From Mixia osmundae IAM 14324 (lineage: Eukaryota > Basidiomycota > Mixiomycetes > Mixiales > Mixiaceae): a DNA stretch of 64,000 bases. The notes under the pieces are model-generated. The model had not been told where the DNA came from and made no database searches. It saw nothing but the letters and a program-made list of their open reading frames with translations. This document shows, piece after piece, positions 1-10,132 of this stretch (positions are counted from its first letter, which is position 1; every line of letters starts with the position of its first letter). The stretch lies in the NCBI RefSeq assembly GCF_000708205.1, contig NW_014575559.1, forward strand, positions 584,575 through 648,574, read 5' to 3'. The translations under genes were made by a program, and so were the position numbers.

Positions 1-539
1 GCATCGCCAACGACTGGAATCTGCACTCGTCATGTCAGTCTCGTCTGGCTGAACGGCAGGGGCCAGCCTACTTGGAAGAAGATGAACATGCGCACGCCGG
101 CAAGGAAGCTGATCTCCCTCTGGTGCTTCTGGAACAGCCTGAACCGATTGAGGCCGAACCATGCCACAAAAGCCTGCTCGGGCGCTCAGTGGGCTTGGCC
201 ATGCTTCTGCAGCCTTGGACATACCACGAGCAAGACTACACCTGCGCCCATCTTGCTACTGAGCTACGCGCTAACAGCCGAGGTGGAGGATCGCCGAGCG
301 CACAGATTCAGACGAGCGTCGGCTGCGATGGAGAGAGCGAGCCGGTGAGGCTAGGCGGCCTGAAGCTGGAGAGGATTGCTTGCCCGGATTGCCAACGCGA
401 TCGCGTCATGGTGTCATCGCAATGCGTCCGGTCTTCAAACTTCAGAGCTGCTGTCGAGGGCTCCATGCATGCTTCGATGAGCGATCAGCACCTTTCATGG
501 TGTATGTATAAGCACAACAACAGGCGGTCTAGTGTATGA
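1..539 (+). other. Left-edge open frame, possibly the 3' end of a gene
   Basis: One plus-strand frame is open from the left edge to a stop at 537-539, about 179 codons, and ends four bases before the inferred stop of the minus-strand glycosyltransferase gene at 543. A tail-to-tail pair with such a small gap would fit this window, so this may be the last exon of a gene lying mostly to the left. A second frame is also open to the left edge until about 348, and no domain is recognisable in either, so the coding status is uncertain. A GTCAGT at about 34 could be a splice donor. Confidence 0.2.
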
Positions 540-542
540 GGT

Positions 543-2759
543 CTAATGCAAGCAAGTGGTAGGATCTTGTGGACCGTGTCTGTCATAGGCAACGCAGTCC
601 GACAGAGGGATACTACTTTTCGTAATCTGTTGTGTGATGCGATCAAAATGATGATAAGCGGTCGCGTTCTGCAGAGAATCCCTGCCGAAGCGGTGACGCA
701 GGTCGTAGGTGCACGATGTGACAGCAGAAGGTACGGGCGACGCTCGATCCGGTCTGCAACTCCAGATGAGCTTTCTGCTGGGTCGTAAGAGCGAAGACCT
801 ACCGTGCGCTCGAGGAAGTCAAAGTCAGGTTTGCTTTACTGCGATGGGCAGCGCGTGATCAGTCTCGAGTGTCATAGGCGAGCCGCCGATGACTCACAAG
901 TAGAGAGGTGGCTTGGCCGACAGGTACGAGACGAGCCAGCTGAATGCGAGATCGGTGCAAGAGGCATCCAGTGCCTTGTTTTGCCCAAAAGCCCTCGAGA
1001 ATTCTTCGAGATATCTGACATGGGTAAAGATTGCGTTGCTCGACTGCGCGCACAAATCAGTACATGTAGCTGAGGCGCCCCAGGTCGCTGAACGACGTAC
1101 GAGGTGATTCAACTGGCCGTCACTCAGCAGCCGACTTGACTCGCAACTATTTTGTTCGCAAGCGAGAACGCGAGGCTCAAATCCCAGCAACTGATCGGGG
1201 AATGCGCTCCAAGTCTGGAATGCGGCGTCGAGGTCGCTTGTGAGCACGATTGTCTCGTCGTTCAGCAAAAGAGCGGTCTTCGTGTTGATGTATGGCCATG
1301 CTTGATGCCAGCTGATCGAACCGTCTGACGTGCCTTGTATGCATTGCGTCACCGTTCCCAGCGACGCCGGGCATTCCTTGTTGGGATTGTTCCAGATGAC
1401 GATGACGTCCCGCAAGAAAGTGCTGTGTCGGAGCGTTCGCAGAATTTTTAAGATCGAATCTGCCTTGCCTCGCGTTGAGATGATGGCAGTGAAGCCGCTT
1501 TGCTCCCGCGAGACCTGATGACCTTCGGTGACAACGCCGTCATCGCATGTCTTTAGGTAGCCGTCGAGCGTCTTTGGGTCGTGAGGTAGGTAGTGCTCGT
1601 AGTCTGGTAGATATTGCTGCCACAGCTCTGCCCAGTACATCTGCATGTAGCATTAGTGCCGAAACCTGTTCAAATTGGTAAGCAGACCGACCTTACACAT
1701 CCACGGCTTGAAGACGCCATTCCAGTGCAGCACGACTGCGTTCTGCACGTCCTGCGCGCTACGTGTGATGGGCACTTTCCTGTCGTCCTTTAGGCCGGCG
1801 AGATCCATGAGGTTGTACGAATCATCGAGAACCTTGTAGTTCCGGTAGAATACAAGATTGAAGGGCGGCTGCGAACCTAGACTGTACAGCTTTGTGTCTG
1901 CATTGGCACTTGTCCAGCCGAAGAGCTCTTTCGCAAAGCGACCGTCTCGCCATTGCGTGAGGTCATACAGCAGCACGCCATTGTTGAGTGTGCATTCGTC
2001 GTGATCAAACCCATCGAGCACGTTCTCGCGCATGACGAACTGCTTTCTGAAGAGAGCAGCGTCGCGACATAACCTCACCCCTGCCACCGGCCGTCCTGAC
2101 ATGTCTTGCCGCCACAGTCTTCCGATATCCTTCAGGACGAGGGTGTCCTGATCGAGGTAGATGACGCGATCAAAGTCGGGGAACAGCTGACCAAAGATGT
2201 ATCGCGCATACACGATCGGCTTGCTCAAGCTGTCGCTTCGATAGCCTGCCCAGACTTTCGTCGTCGAAGGCACCAAGTCCGGCGGAATCGTATACGTTTT
2301 TAATCGGATGCCTCTAAAGCGCGTCCGTAGCAAGCGCCGTAGCCTCTCCGAAGATTCTTGGCTCGTGGAGACGATGTGCCATTGCAATCGAGACCGCGTA
2401 TCCGAAGAAGCTGTCTGGATGGTTGAGTTGATGAGAGCAAGACTTCCTATAACATAGTCTGAGTCGAGCGTGAGCGCAATATTGATGTCCGACCGAGCAG
2501 CCAAGCGCCGATATGATGCTTGCAAAGGTCGCAGACGCTGGACCACAAACACAATCAGAGATGGACGAACGGTCACGCAGCTCTGACATACCTCTGGCGC
2601 GGTGAGCTGATCAGCAAGTTGATCATGAACGGCCGGAATCTGCATAAGGGCCCAGACGGTCGCGCAGAGCGCAAAGAGAGCAAGCCGTAGCTTCGGCATC
2701 CTGCAAGCTGCCGGCACTGCGTCGCGAGCTTTTCGGATGGCCGCCGGGCTGTCTAGCAT
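543..2759 (-). CDS. GT8-GT64 two-domain glycosyltransferase, copy 1
   Basis: A type II membrane protein. A basic N-terminus is followed by a hydrophobic anchor (LRLALFALCATVWALMQIP), then a GT8 domain (starts RSDINIALTLDS, metal-binding DxD in YLDQDTLV, closing HWNGVFKPWM), then a GT64 domain like the exostosin C-terminal transferase (FTAIISTRG, WNNPNKECP, GFEPRV). The domains meet at a phase-0 intron near 1640-1690 (donor GTCGGT). A 54-nt in-frame intron follows the anchor near 2540-2590. A later intron at about 1054-1105 is shared with the other copies. The last exons are inferred by comparison with copies 2 and 3 and run to a TAG at 543-545; they match only weakly (C...L..RFGRD, DRI...IP..D), so the 3' end is less sure. 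In GT64 the usual DDD metal motif reads NDE. A Golgi role in sugar-chain synthesis is likely; the donor sugars cannot be read from sequence. Copies 2 and 3 have the usual DDD, so this copy may have altered GT64 activity. Confidence 0.8.
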
Positions 2760-3155
2760 GGCCAGCAGGCCCGAGAGAACGCGACGACTCTGGCGTAAGA
2801 GCCTTGCCAGCTTGCTTTGAGCGGCTCGTATAGCGAGACCAGCTGTGAAGACGCCGCAAGGCCGTCACTGGGTATACACAAGCGCGCTGGTCGCAAACAC
2901 CATCGACGTGGGCTTGATTTGCTAGGATGGCAAAGCGTCCTCGCAGATGGGAATGCGATCGAGTTCTAGCGACGTGACGCGCCGAACTTACGCGGCTGCC
3001 CTACCTCTTGGCTTCGATGATCGGTTGGCTAATTCAGACCACGGGAGCGGCGTCAAAAGAAATTCAGAACAACACCCAATACATCATCGACAACTCTATG
3101 GTTGGCGACAATCTGGGTGTCACCGAGATCAGCCCGAGAACGGGACGAAGAAGGG
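2760..3155. other. Intergenic DNA between glycosyltransferase copies 1 and 2
   Basis: No gene seen. It holds the promoter of copy 1. The part from about 2935 to 3140 resembles 5555-5760 (shared blocks around gacgtgacgcgccgaa and gatcggttggctaa), so intergenic DNA was duplicated together with the genes. Confidence 0.6.
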
Positions 3156-5360
3156 TCACTTACACCGCGCGCCGTCCTTGTCGGAACACCAGGAGTCGCC
3201 AGGTGGTATTTGCAATTTCAATATGCGATCTGACAAGGTAGGATGGCGCTGAAATTTGGACCGTTGCGGCCAGACGGTGCGCTTGCCGAAGATCGCGTGC
3301 AGCTGCCTGATGCAGTCATGCCGCGCGTCACGCCAGATCGCCGACTTGATACCCTGAGATAGCCCGGTGCTGCAGATCTATGTCAGAGAACGGGACGAGC
3401 GCGCTGAGCAGCGGACGCACAACATGGTCGAGGTTATTTCCGTAATGTTGGATTTCCTGCAGGCTTCCATTAGCACGCGCTTGACGACCACGCAAATAAC
3501 TCTGTTACATCCATAGCGGCGGCTTGTGCGATAGACTGCCCGCAAGGAAGTTCATCGCCAGATCCTCGCAGGGCGTTTTCTTCGTGAGGTTCATCAAGAC
3601 ATTGCTCGAGCTGTAATCTTCCATATATCGCACATGCGTGAAAAATGCTTTGCCAATCTGACAAGCCTAGGTCAGCAGAGGTCGCTCTTTAAAGCATACA
3701 GGACGTACGACCAAGTCGAAGTGAGCTTGTCGCATCTGGAAGCGGTAGTGACACGATTCCATATCATTGGGATCCGCGCAGTCTATCACGCGAGGTTCGA
3801 AGCCAAGTAGCTGGTCTCTATGCCGCCGCCAGATCCTGAAGCCAGCTTCTAAGTCTGCCAGAGGAATAATGATGTCGTCATCATAATGTAACACTGCGTC
3901 TGTCACGACGTGTTGCCATACTTTGAACCGGTTGTGAACTAAATTCGACTCTTGCTGCACGCATATCGCTAGATGCTGTAACGAAGCTGGGCACGGATGG
4001 TCCTGGTTGTTCCAGGCGATGATGATGTCGCGGATGAGATTACTCTCTCGCAAATGATGGGCGATTCGCATGAGATTGTCTTCGCGGGCGTGAGATACAA
4101 TGACGACAGTGAACTGCTCTTCGTGATGGGATAATGACTCGTCGCTAGTCCAGATGCCTTCTGTGCACACGCGGGCATATGACTCTTGCGAAGTAACATC
4201 GAGACCGACGAAGGAGGTATAGTCTGGCACAAACTGCTGCCAGAGCTCTGAATAATAAATCTGGGATGATCGTCAGCTCTCCTCGATCAATCAGCCCTTG
4301 AACTGACAGTGCACATCCATGGCTTGAAGATGCCGTTCCAATGCAGCACGACTGCATCCTCCACGTCCTGCGCGCTTCGCGTGATGGGCAGTCCCTCGTC
4401 GTCCTTTAGGCCGGCAAGATCCATAAGGTTGTACGAATCGTCGAGAACCTCGTAGTTTCGATAGAACACAGAATTGAAAGGCGCGTGCGAGCCGAGACTG
4501 TCAAGCTTAGTATTCGTCTCAGTGCTGATCCAGCCGCAGAGTTCACTTGCAAAGCGGCCATCTCGCCACTGCGTGAGGTCATACAGCAGCACCCCATCAT
4601 TGAGAGTGCATCTATCACGGTGGAATCCATCGAGCAGATTCTCGCGCATGTCGGATTGCTTTCTGAACAGAGCAGCGTCGCGGCATAGCTCTGCTCCTGC
4701 CAACGGTCGGCCTGACATGTCTTGTCGCCAAAGCCGTCCGATGTCCTTCAGGACGAGGGTGTCCTGATCAAGATAGATTACGCGATCAAAGTCGGGAAAC
4801 AGCTGACCGAACATGTACCGCGCATCGACGATTGGCTCGACATCGCTGTTGTTGCGATGACCCGCCTGAAGCTGCGCCGGCAAAGGCACCATGTTCGGCG
4901 AGATAGTGTACGTTTGTAACCGGATGCCATTGAAACGCGTGCGTAGCAAGCGCCGCAACGTTTCTGAAGATTCTTGACTTGTAGAGATGATATGCCATTG
5001 CAGTCGAGAACGTGTGTCCGAAGAACCTCTTTGAATAGTCGAGTTGATGAGAGCAAGACTTCCGATGACATCGTCCGAGTCAAGCGTGAGTGCGATATGG
5101 ATGTCCGACCGAGCAGCTAAGCGCCGATATGACGCTTGCAAGGATTGTAGACGCTGCAAAATATGACACATCAGTGCCGAGAAGACGCTTGCCTAGCTCT
5201 GACACACTTCTGTTGTGTTGAGCTGATCACGAACGGCCGGGACCTGCCACAGAGTCCAGAGTGTCGCGCAGAGCGCAAACAGGATCAACCGTAGCCTTGG
5301 CATTCTGCAAGCTGCCAAATTTGCGTCGCGAGCCGCCCGGATGGCCGCCTTGTCCAACAT
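3156..5360 (-). CDS. GT8-GT64 two-domain glycosyltransferase, copy 2
   Basis: Same architecture as copy 1: start MLDKAAIRAARDA, anchor LILFALCATLWTLWQVP, phase-0 intron with donor GTGTGT, then GT8 (YLDQDTLV, NDGVLLYDLTQW, HWNGIFKPWMC), then a phase-0 GTCAGT intron, then GT64 (QFTVVIVSHARED, WNNQDHPCP, DDD in VLHYDDDIIIP, GFEPRVIDC). A conserved intron follows HFDLV. The last exons encode THVRYMEDY, LAMNFLAGSLSHKPP and a tail with IWRDARHDCIRQLHAIFGKR, which corresponds to the normal GT64 C-terminus (the WHR...C.N.L region of EXTL2). The end is either TGA at 3156 or, if a last GTAAGT...ATAG intron is removed, a stop split near 3094. GT8 is closest to copy 1 whereas GT64 is nearly identical to copy 3. 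In GT8, several positions are less conserved than in copy 1 (WAGYR becomes QAGHR; SKPIVYARY becomes EPIVDARY). Confidence 0.8.
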
Positions 5361-5670
5361 GGCTAGCGGGCCACAAAAAGACGCCAAGATTGAAAGAGCC
5401 TTGCCAACTTGTATCGAGCTGCTGATGCAGCAAGACGGGCTGGCAGACTGCCGCAGGAGTCTCACTGAATATGTGCACGCGCGATGTTCGTAGACATCAT
5501 GGACGGGAGCTCGGCCTCTGACGTGGGCTTGGCCGCTTGAGAGGCCAAAGAGGCATCACAAATGGGAATGCGATCGGCAAAAGACGTGACGCGCCGAATG
5601 TACGCGGCTGCTCTTCGGGCTGCAATGATCGATTGGCTAAATCCGACTCCGGGAGCAGCACGCTAGAACC
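5361..5670. other. Intergenic DNA between glycosyltransferase copies 2 and 3
   Basis: No gene seen. It serves as the upstream region of copy 2, and part of it matches the spacer at 2935-3140. Open frames here are remnants of the duplicated spacer and of alternative copy 2 starts (an in-frame ATG at 5465 also exists). Confidence 0.5.
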
Positions 5671-8075
5671 TCAAAACAGCTCCTGCATGATCGACAACTC
5701 TAGATCTATGGTTGTCGACAGTCTGAGTGTCACCGAGATCAGCTCGAGGTTCCGGACACGTGACGAAGAAAGATGACTTACACCGCGCACCGTCCTTATC
5801 GGAACACCAGGAGTCGCCAGGCGGTATCGGCAATTTCAATATGCGATCTGGCAGAGTAGGATGTCGCTGGAACTTCGACCGTTGCGGCCAGACGGTACGC
5901 TTTCCGAAGATTGAGTGTAGCTGCCTGATGCAGTCGTGCCGCGCATCACGCCAGATTGTGGAGCTGATGCCCTGAGATAGTCCGGCGCTGCAGACTCATA
6001 TCAGGGAACCGAATGCGCGCACTGACGAGGGGACGCACAACATGGTCGAAGTGATCTCGGTGATATTGGATTTCCTGCTCGATTCCGTTAGCACGCGTCC
6101 ATCGCCAATGCAAACGTAATCCCCACATCCATAGCGGCGGCTTGTGCGACAAACTGCCCGCAAGGAAATTCATCGCCAGATCCTCGCAGGGCGTTTTGTT
6201 CGTAAAGTCCATCAGGACATTGCTCGAGCTATAATCTTCCATGTATCGCACATGCGTGAAGAAGGCTTTGCCGATCTGCCATGAACATATCAGGAGAGTC
6301 GTGTCTGTAGCATGGGGGACATACGACCAGGTCAAAGTGAGCTTGTCGCATCTGGAAGCGGTAGTGACATGTTTCCATATCATTGGGATCCGCGCAGTCT
6401 ATCACGCGAGGTTCGAAGCCGAGCAGCTGGTCTCGATGCCGCCGCCAGATCCTGAAGCCAGCTTCTAGATCGGCCAGGGGAATGATGAGGTCATCGTCGT
6501 AATGCAACACCGCATCTGTCGCGACGTGTTGCCATACTCTGAATCGATTGTGAACTAAATTCGACTCTTGCTGCACACATGTCGCTAGATGCTGTAAAGA
6601 AGCTGGGCACGGATGGTCCTGGTTGTTCCAGGCGATGATGATGTCGCGGATGAGATTACTCTTTCGCAAATGATGGGCGATTCGCATGAGATTGTCTTCG
6701 CGGGCGTGAGACACAATGACGACAGTGAACTGCTCTTCGTGATGGGATAATGACTCGTCGCTAGTCCAGATGCCTTCTGTGCACACGCGGGCGTATGACT
6801 CTTGCGAAGTAACATCGAGACCGACGAAGGAGGTATAGTCTGGCACAAACTGCTGCCAGAGCTCTGAATAATACATCTGGGATGATCGTCAGCTCTGCGT
6901 GATCAATCAGTCGTGAGACTGACAGTGCACATCCATGGCTTGAAGACGCCATTCCAACTGTGCAAAGCTAAGTATGAACAGCGTACGAGGCTTGCAAGAC
7001 GAACTGTAGTATATTTGCGTTTGCGACTCTAATGCTGGAGATAGTGGAAGGCGTCCGGTCGGCTTCTCTGAGTCCGGCGATATCCATGAGGTTATAAGCG
7101 CTATCGAGTATCTTGTAATTCCGATAGAACACGAGATTGAATGGCGGTTGAGAGCCGAGGCTGTATAGCTTGTTTTCTGAGTTGGCTTGGCTCCATCCGA
7201 AGAGCTCTTTGGCGAAGCCGCCATCATGCCATTGCGTCAGGTCATAGACGAGCACGCCGTTATTGAGCGAGCACTCTTGTCCGTCAAATTTGCTCAAAAC
7301 TCCTTCGTCCATTGCGCTAGCTTCCGGGTGAGTTGTGGCACTCGACGAGGGAGAAGACGTACAATTGATTCTCAAAGAGTGCGCCACTGCGACAGAGGCG
7401 AGCAGCAGCGAGTGGCTTGCCCTCGAGGTCCATATCCCATAGCGAGACGATATCCTTCATGACGAGCGTATCCTGATCAAGGTAGATGATTCTGTCGAGA
7501 TCTTCGAATATCTCGCCAAACATGTACCTCGCATCTGCTTGCACTTCAGCCGACAGCAGGACGCATTCTCACGCGCGTCGCGTACAAACGATCGGTTTGC
7601 TCAGGCTCTCGCTCCTGTAGCCCGCCCAGACTTTGGTCGATGGCGCCGAGATACCTTCGAGAGAGTATGGCTTTAGCCTGATGCGCGGGAACCTATTCCG
7701 CAGGAGCGTCTCTGTCTGTCTCGAGGATTCGCGATCTGTCGAGACGATATGCCATTGTATTCTGGCGCGATTGGCCAAGGAAGCCGTCGAGAGAGTGCTA
7801 TTGATGAGCGCCAGAGAACCAATGACATAGCTCGAGTCTACCGTCAGAGCAATATGTATGTCGCTCTGATCTGCTTGCTCTGCTTGGATCTGCGGCTTGC
7901 GCAATGAGCGCGCAACAGGACAAAAGGACCGGATTCAACTGACACTGTCGCGAGCTCTGCCCACAGCGATTCTGACGAGAAGCAGACAAAGAGCAGAGAG
8001 GCCTATCCAGGCGCGATACTTGCGCCAAGCGGACGTTGAGCGCGTACTGAGCATAATGGGCTGTGAGGTGCCCAT
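5671..8075 (-). CDS. GT8-GT64 two-domain glycosyltransferase, copy 3 (intron-rich)
   Basis: The most divergent GT8 half with the most introns. A first exon starts at 8075 (MGTSQPIMLSTR) with anchor WIGLSALCLLLVRIAV, followed by a GTCAGT intron. GT8 continues as SDIHIALTVDSSYVIGS and is split by introns that copies 1 and 2 lack: one inside SKPIV/YARYMFG (about 7546-7594, GTACGC donor), one after ALFENQ (about 7325-7371, GTACGT donor, CTAG acceptor) and one inside ILHWNGVF (about 6957-7008, GTTCGT donor, CACAG acceptor). Removing each restores the residues conserved in the other copies. DxD is intact (YLDQDTLV). The shared phase-0 GTCAGT intron leads into GT64, which is almost identical to copy 2 with DDD intact. 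The C-terminal exons (MEDY, LAMNFLAGSLSHKPP, IWRDARHDCIRQL) are complete. The end is at 5671 or a few bases further, depending on the last splice. The gene looks intact, not a pseudogene. Confidence 0.75.
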
Positions 8076-8546
8076 GCGGCCGCGTGCGCTCGGCCAATGG
8101 TTGCGCAAGCCAGGTGTCAGGCTGATGATCCAGTGAGCGCCTTCATCACCATGGCCATGCTGCTTCGTGGAAGCTTTCGACTCTGTTCCAGGCCAGAGAG
8201 CTGGGTTTTCTCCTGGTTGCTGTGATCGGAAGGAACGCGCGCGCTAATTCAGTTTCACGACAGCCGCCCACTCTCTGCTGATCAGTGTAGTGTGATCATG
8301 CGCTCAACAAAATCTTAAAAATTGGGCCAAAAGTACAGTATATGCTAATGCGACCGCCCGCCCGGAGGATCTTGAGCCCATATTGGCTTCTCTTCATTGG
8401 CAGATTGCTGCGTGCGCGCGTCCCGTGTCAGCTATGGCAGCGATGGTCATGAAGAGGCGCAAAGCGCGACGCTGCAACTCTGAGCGCTGAGCAAGCTTGC
8501 AGCGACCCGCTTGTGATGGCATGACGGAGAACACTTGACAAGAGAC
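8076..8546. other. Intergenic region upstream of glycosyltransferase copy 3
   Basis: About 470 bp with no supported gene. It contains an AT-rich stretch near 8305-8350 (aaaatcttaaaaatt) that could belong to the copy 3 promoter. The open frames here lack recognisable domains. Confidence 0.5.
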
Positions 8547-8937
8547 TCAGTGTGCGCTCACTTTGATCTTGTCGAGCGTAGACTTCCTCGCATTCTCGGC
8601 CGCCGCCAACGCGCGCTGTTCGTCGACTTTCCGCTTGAGATCGGGCGCTAGCCTCTGTGGATGGTGCAGCATGATGAGCTTTCACAGGTCCCCTCTTGGA
8701 GCTCTGCGTACATCGTAGAATTGATCCGCTGTCGGTGTGGTCACTGCGAGGATGATTGAGCGGATGAGCACTGTGCGAGCTCGAGAGACGATCGACGTAC
8801 GCTTCATGACGGCATAGCCTAGTCCCATGACTGTCAGTCGCATAGCAAGTCAGCTGATGACATTCGAGAGCTGAGATCAAAGTCGGCTGACTGCCCGCGC
8901 CGAAGATCAAGAGCGTTGTGGGCGATTTGGATGCCAT
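8547..8937 (-). CDS. CBP4: CBP4/UQCC3-like cytochrome bc1 complex assembly factor
   Basis: A 71-residue protein in four small exons, found by removing three introns (donor GTCAGC after FGAG; GTACGT after AVMK; GTACGC after DQFYD; acceptors CTGACAG, CTCGCAG, CCACAG). The product starts MASKSPTTLLIFGAG, continues IMGLGYAVMKLTTPTADQFY and ends KSTLDKIKVSAH. A short N-terminal membrane helix with GAGxxGxGYA, then TPT and a charged RLAPDLKRKVDEQR segment, is the pattern of the mitochondrial Cbp4/UQCC3 family, which helps assemble complex III around cytochrome b in the inner membrane. Exons 2 and 3 are only about 30 nt each. It diverges from the DUF1279 gene across about 160 bp. Splicing is inferred; the family match is by eye. 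Confidence 0.65.
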
Positions 8938-9100
8938 CGCAGACCTGGAGAGACTGTACACGTGAGAAAGAATGAGCCGACCGGTCGACTGCTTACGAGC
9001 TACACTGCCGACCTTGTCGTCCCTTGCCGTCTCGTCGCCTGACCTTGGGCGCAACGAGCAATTCGGCCGATGCCAATGACGCGCGCGCGCCGGCTGAACA

Positions 9101-9986
9101 GTGCACAAGATGAAGCGAGCGATAGAGACAGCCATACGACTAGATCAGCATGCAGCTCGCTCAGGCTTGCATTCGTCCAGATCTGCGTCGATTCTCGTAG
9201 CGCCGCGTCCCAGTCGACAAGACTTACACCAGCTGCATGGACACCACAGTCGGTTAAACCCCTGGGAACTCAGACGAGCGTCCTACCGGTGGCTCCGGAC
9301 AACCGCCAGACTCGCACAACCCAACCAGGTCGAAGTCCTGCCCCAGGGCTCATCTGCGCACAGCCGCAATGACGAGTCGAGCACAAAGGAGAGCAATGCC
9401 GCTCAGGAGAAATCGACAAAGTTGTCAGACAGAATCAGAGTCCTCATGAGGAAATACGGCTGGGTCTCCCTAGCAGTCTACCTGGGCATCTCCGTCGTCG
9501 ACTTTGGCCTCACGTTCGCGGTCGTATACGCTGTGGGTGCAGATCATGTGAGGGACGCGGAGGATTGGGTGATGCACAAGCTCGACTGGAGGAGGAAGGA
9601 GAAAGAGCGGGTAGAGACTGCTCGTCAGGCAGTCGATCTGGCTGCAGACAAGGCCAAACAGGTCGGTCACGAAGCTCAGCAAGCCGTCGTCGCCCTCAGC
9701 CATGGCGAATCCCCTAGCAGCTCTCTAGCCAAAGGATCCAGTCATACCAGTCAGATCGCCACGACCGCCGTGCTCGCCTACGCGATCCACAAGACCCTCC
9801 TCTTGCCCTTCCGAATTGGTCTCACCGCATGGATCACTCCGCCGCTCTTTAGGTGCGCTTTTCTCGCGTATGTCTGATACCAACGCTCAATTCAGGCGCA
9901 GATCACTTCGTCGTTGGGGCTGGAATATAGGACCTGCTGCTGCTTCGAGCGCCGTGGTCACAGTCAAGCCGGCACGCGAATCGTGA
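9101..9986 (+). CDS. FAM210/DUF1279-type mitochondrial membrane protein
   Basis: The N-terminus is rich in Arg and Ser with few acidic residues (MHKMKRAIETAIRLDQHAAR), as in a mitochondrial presequence. A DUF1279 domain begins near residue 113 (RVLMRKYGWVSLAVYLGIS, then a hydrophobic VDFGLTFAVVYAVGADHV). A charged coiled segment follows (about residues 160-200) and then a second hydrophobic stretch (AIHKTLLLPFRIGLTAWITP). One intron after PPLF (donor GTGCGC, acceptor TTCAG, about 9852-9895) joins a last exon ending VTVKPARES, stop 9984-9986. Family members include yeast Nat2 and animal FAM210A/B, mitochondrial proteins of poorly defined role. The start could be 9101 or 9110. Confidence 0.75.
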
Positions 9987-10132
9987 TTGTGCGGTGATTG
10001 CATTTGATCGAGTACAACTCTCTGCTGACCGGGTCCACGCGTTGATCTGTCTGTCTAGCGGTTCTGCTCCTTTCCCATCTAAAACTTGTAGACAGCCTGT
10101 GCGAGCCATGTCATCAGTATGAGCACTGACGA

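Larger units (their letters stand above)
543..8075 (-). repeat. Tandem segmental triplication of a glycosyltransferase gene
   Basis: Three head-to-tail copies with a period of about 2.6 kb. Equivalent landmarks recur, for example the GT64 start at about 1646, 4230 and 6876, and the C-terminal exon at about 3165-3365 and 5780-5985. Spacer DNA is also duplicated between copies 2 and 3. Copies 2 and 3 share very high identity from the GT64 half to the 3' end; copy 1 is older or more diverged there. Confidence 0.8.

Noticed and set aside
3780-3805. Possible tRNA B-box (gaggttcgaagcc) at 3792 and its repeat at 6409
   Set aside because: It encodes the conserved GFEPRV of the GT64 domain on the minus strand and has no A-box or cloverleaf.
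5671-8075. Copy 3 glycosyltransferase as a pseudogene
   Set aside because: Breaks in the frame coincide with good splice sites and splicing restores every conserved residue, so it looks intact.
8428-9135. Minus-strand 235-codon frame around the CBP4-like gene
   Set aside because: It reads through introns and out-of-frame parts of the spliced CBP4-like gene; the spliced product fits a family while this frame does not.
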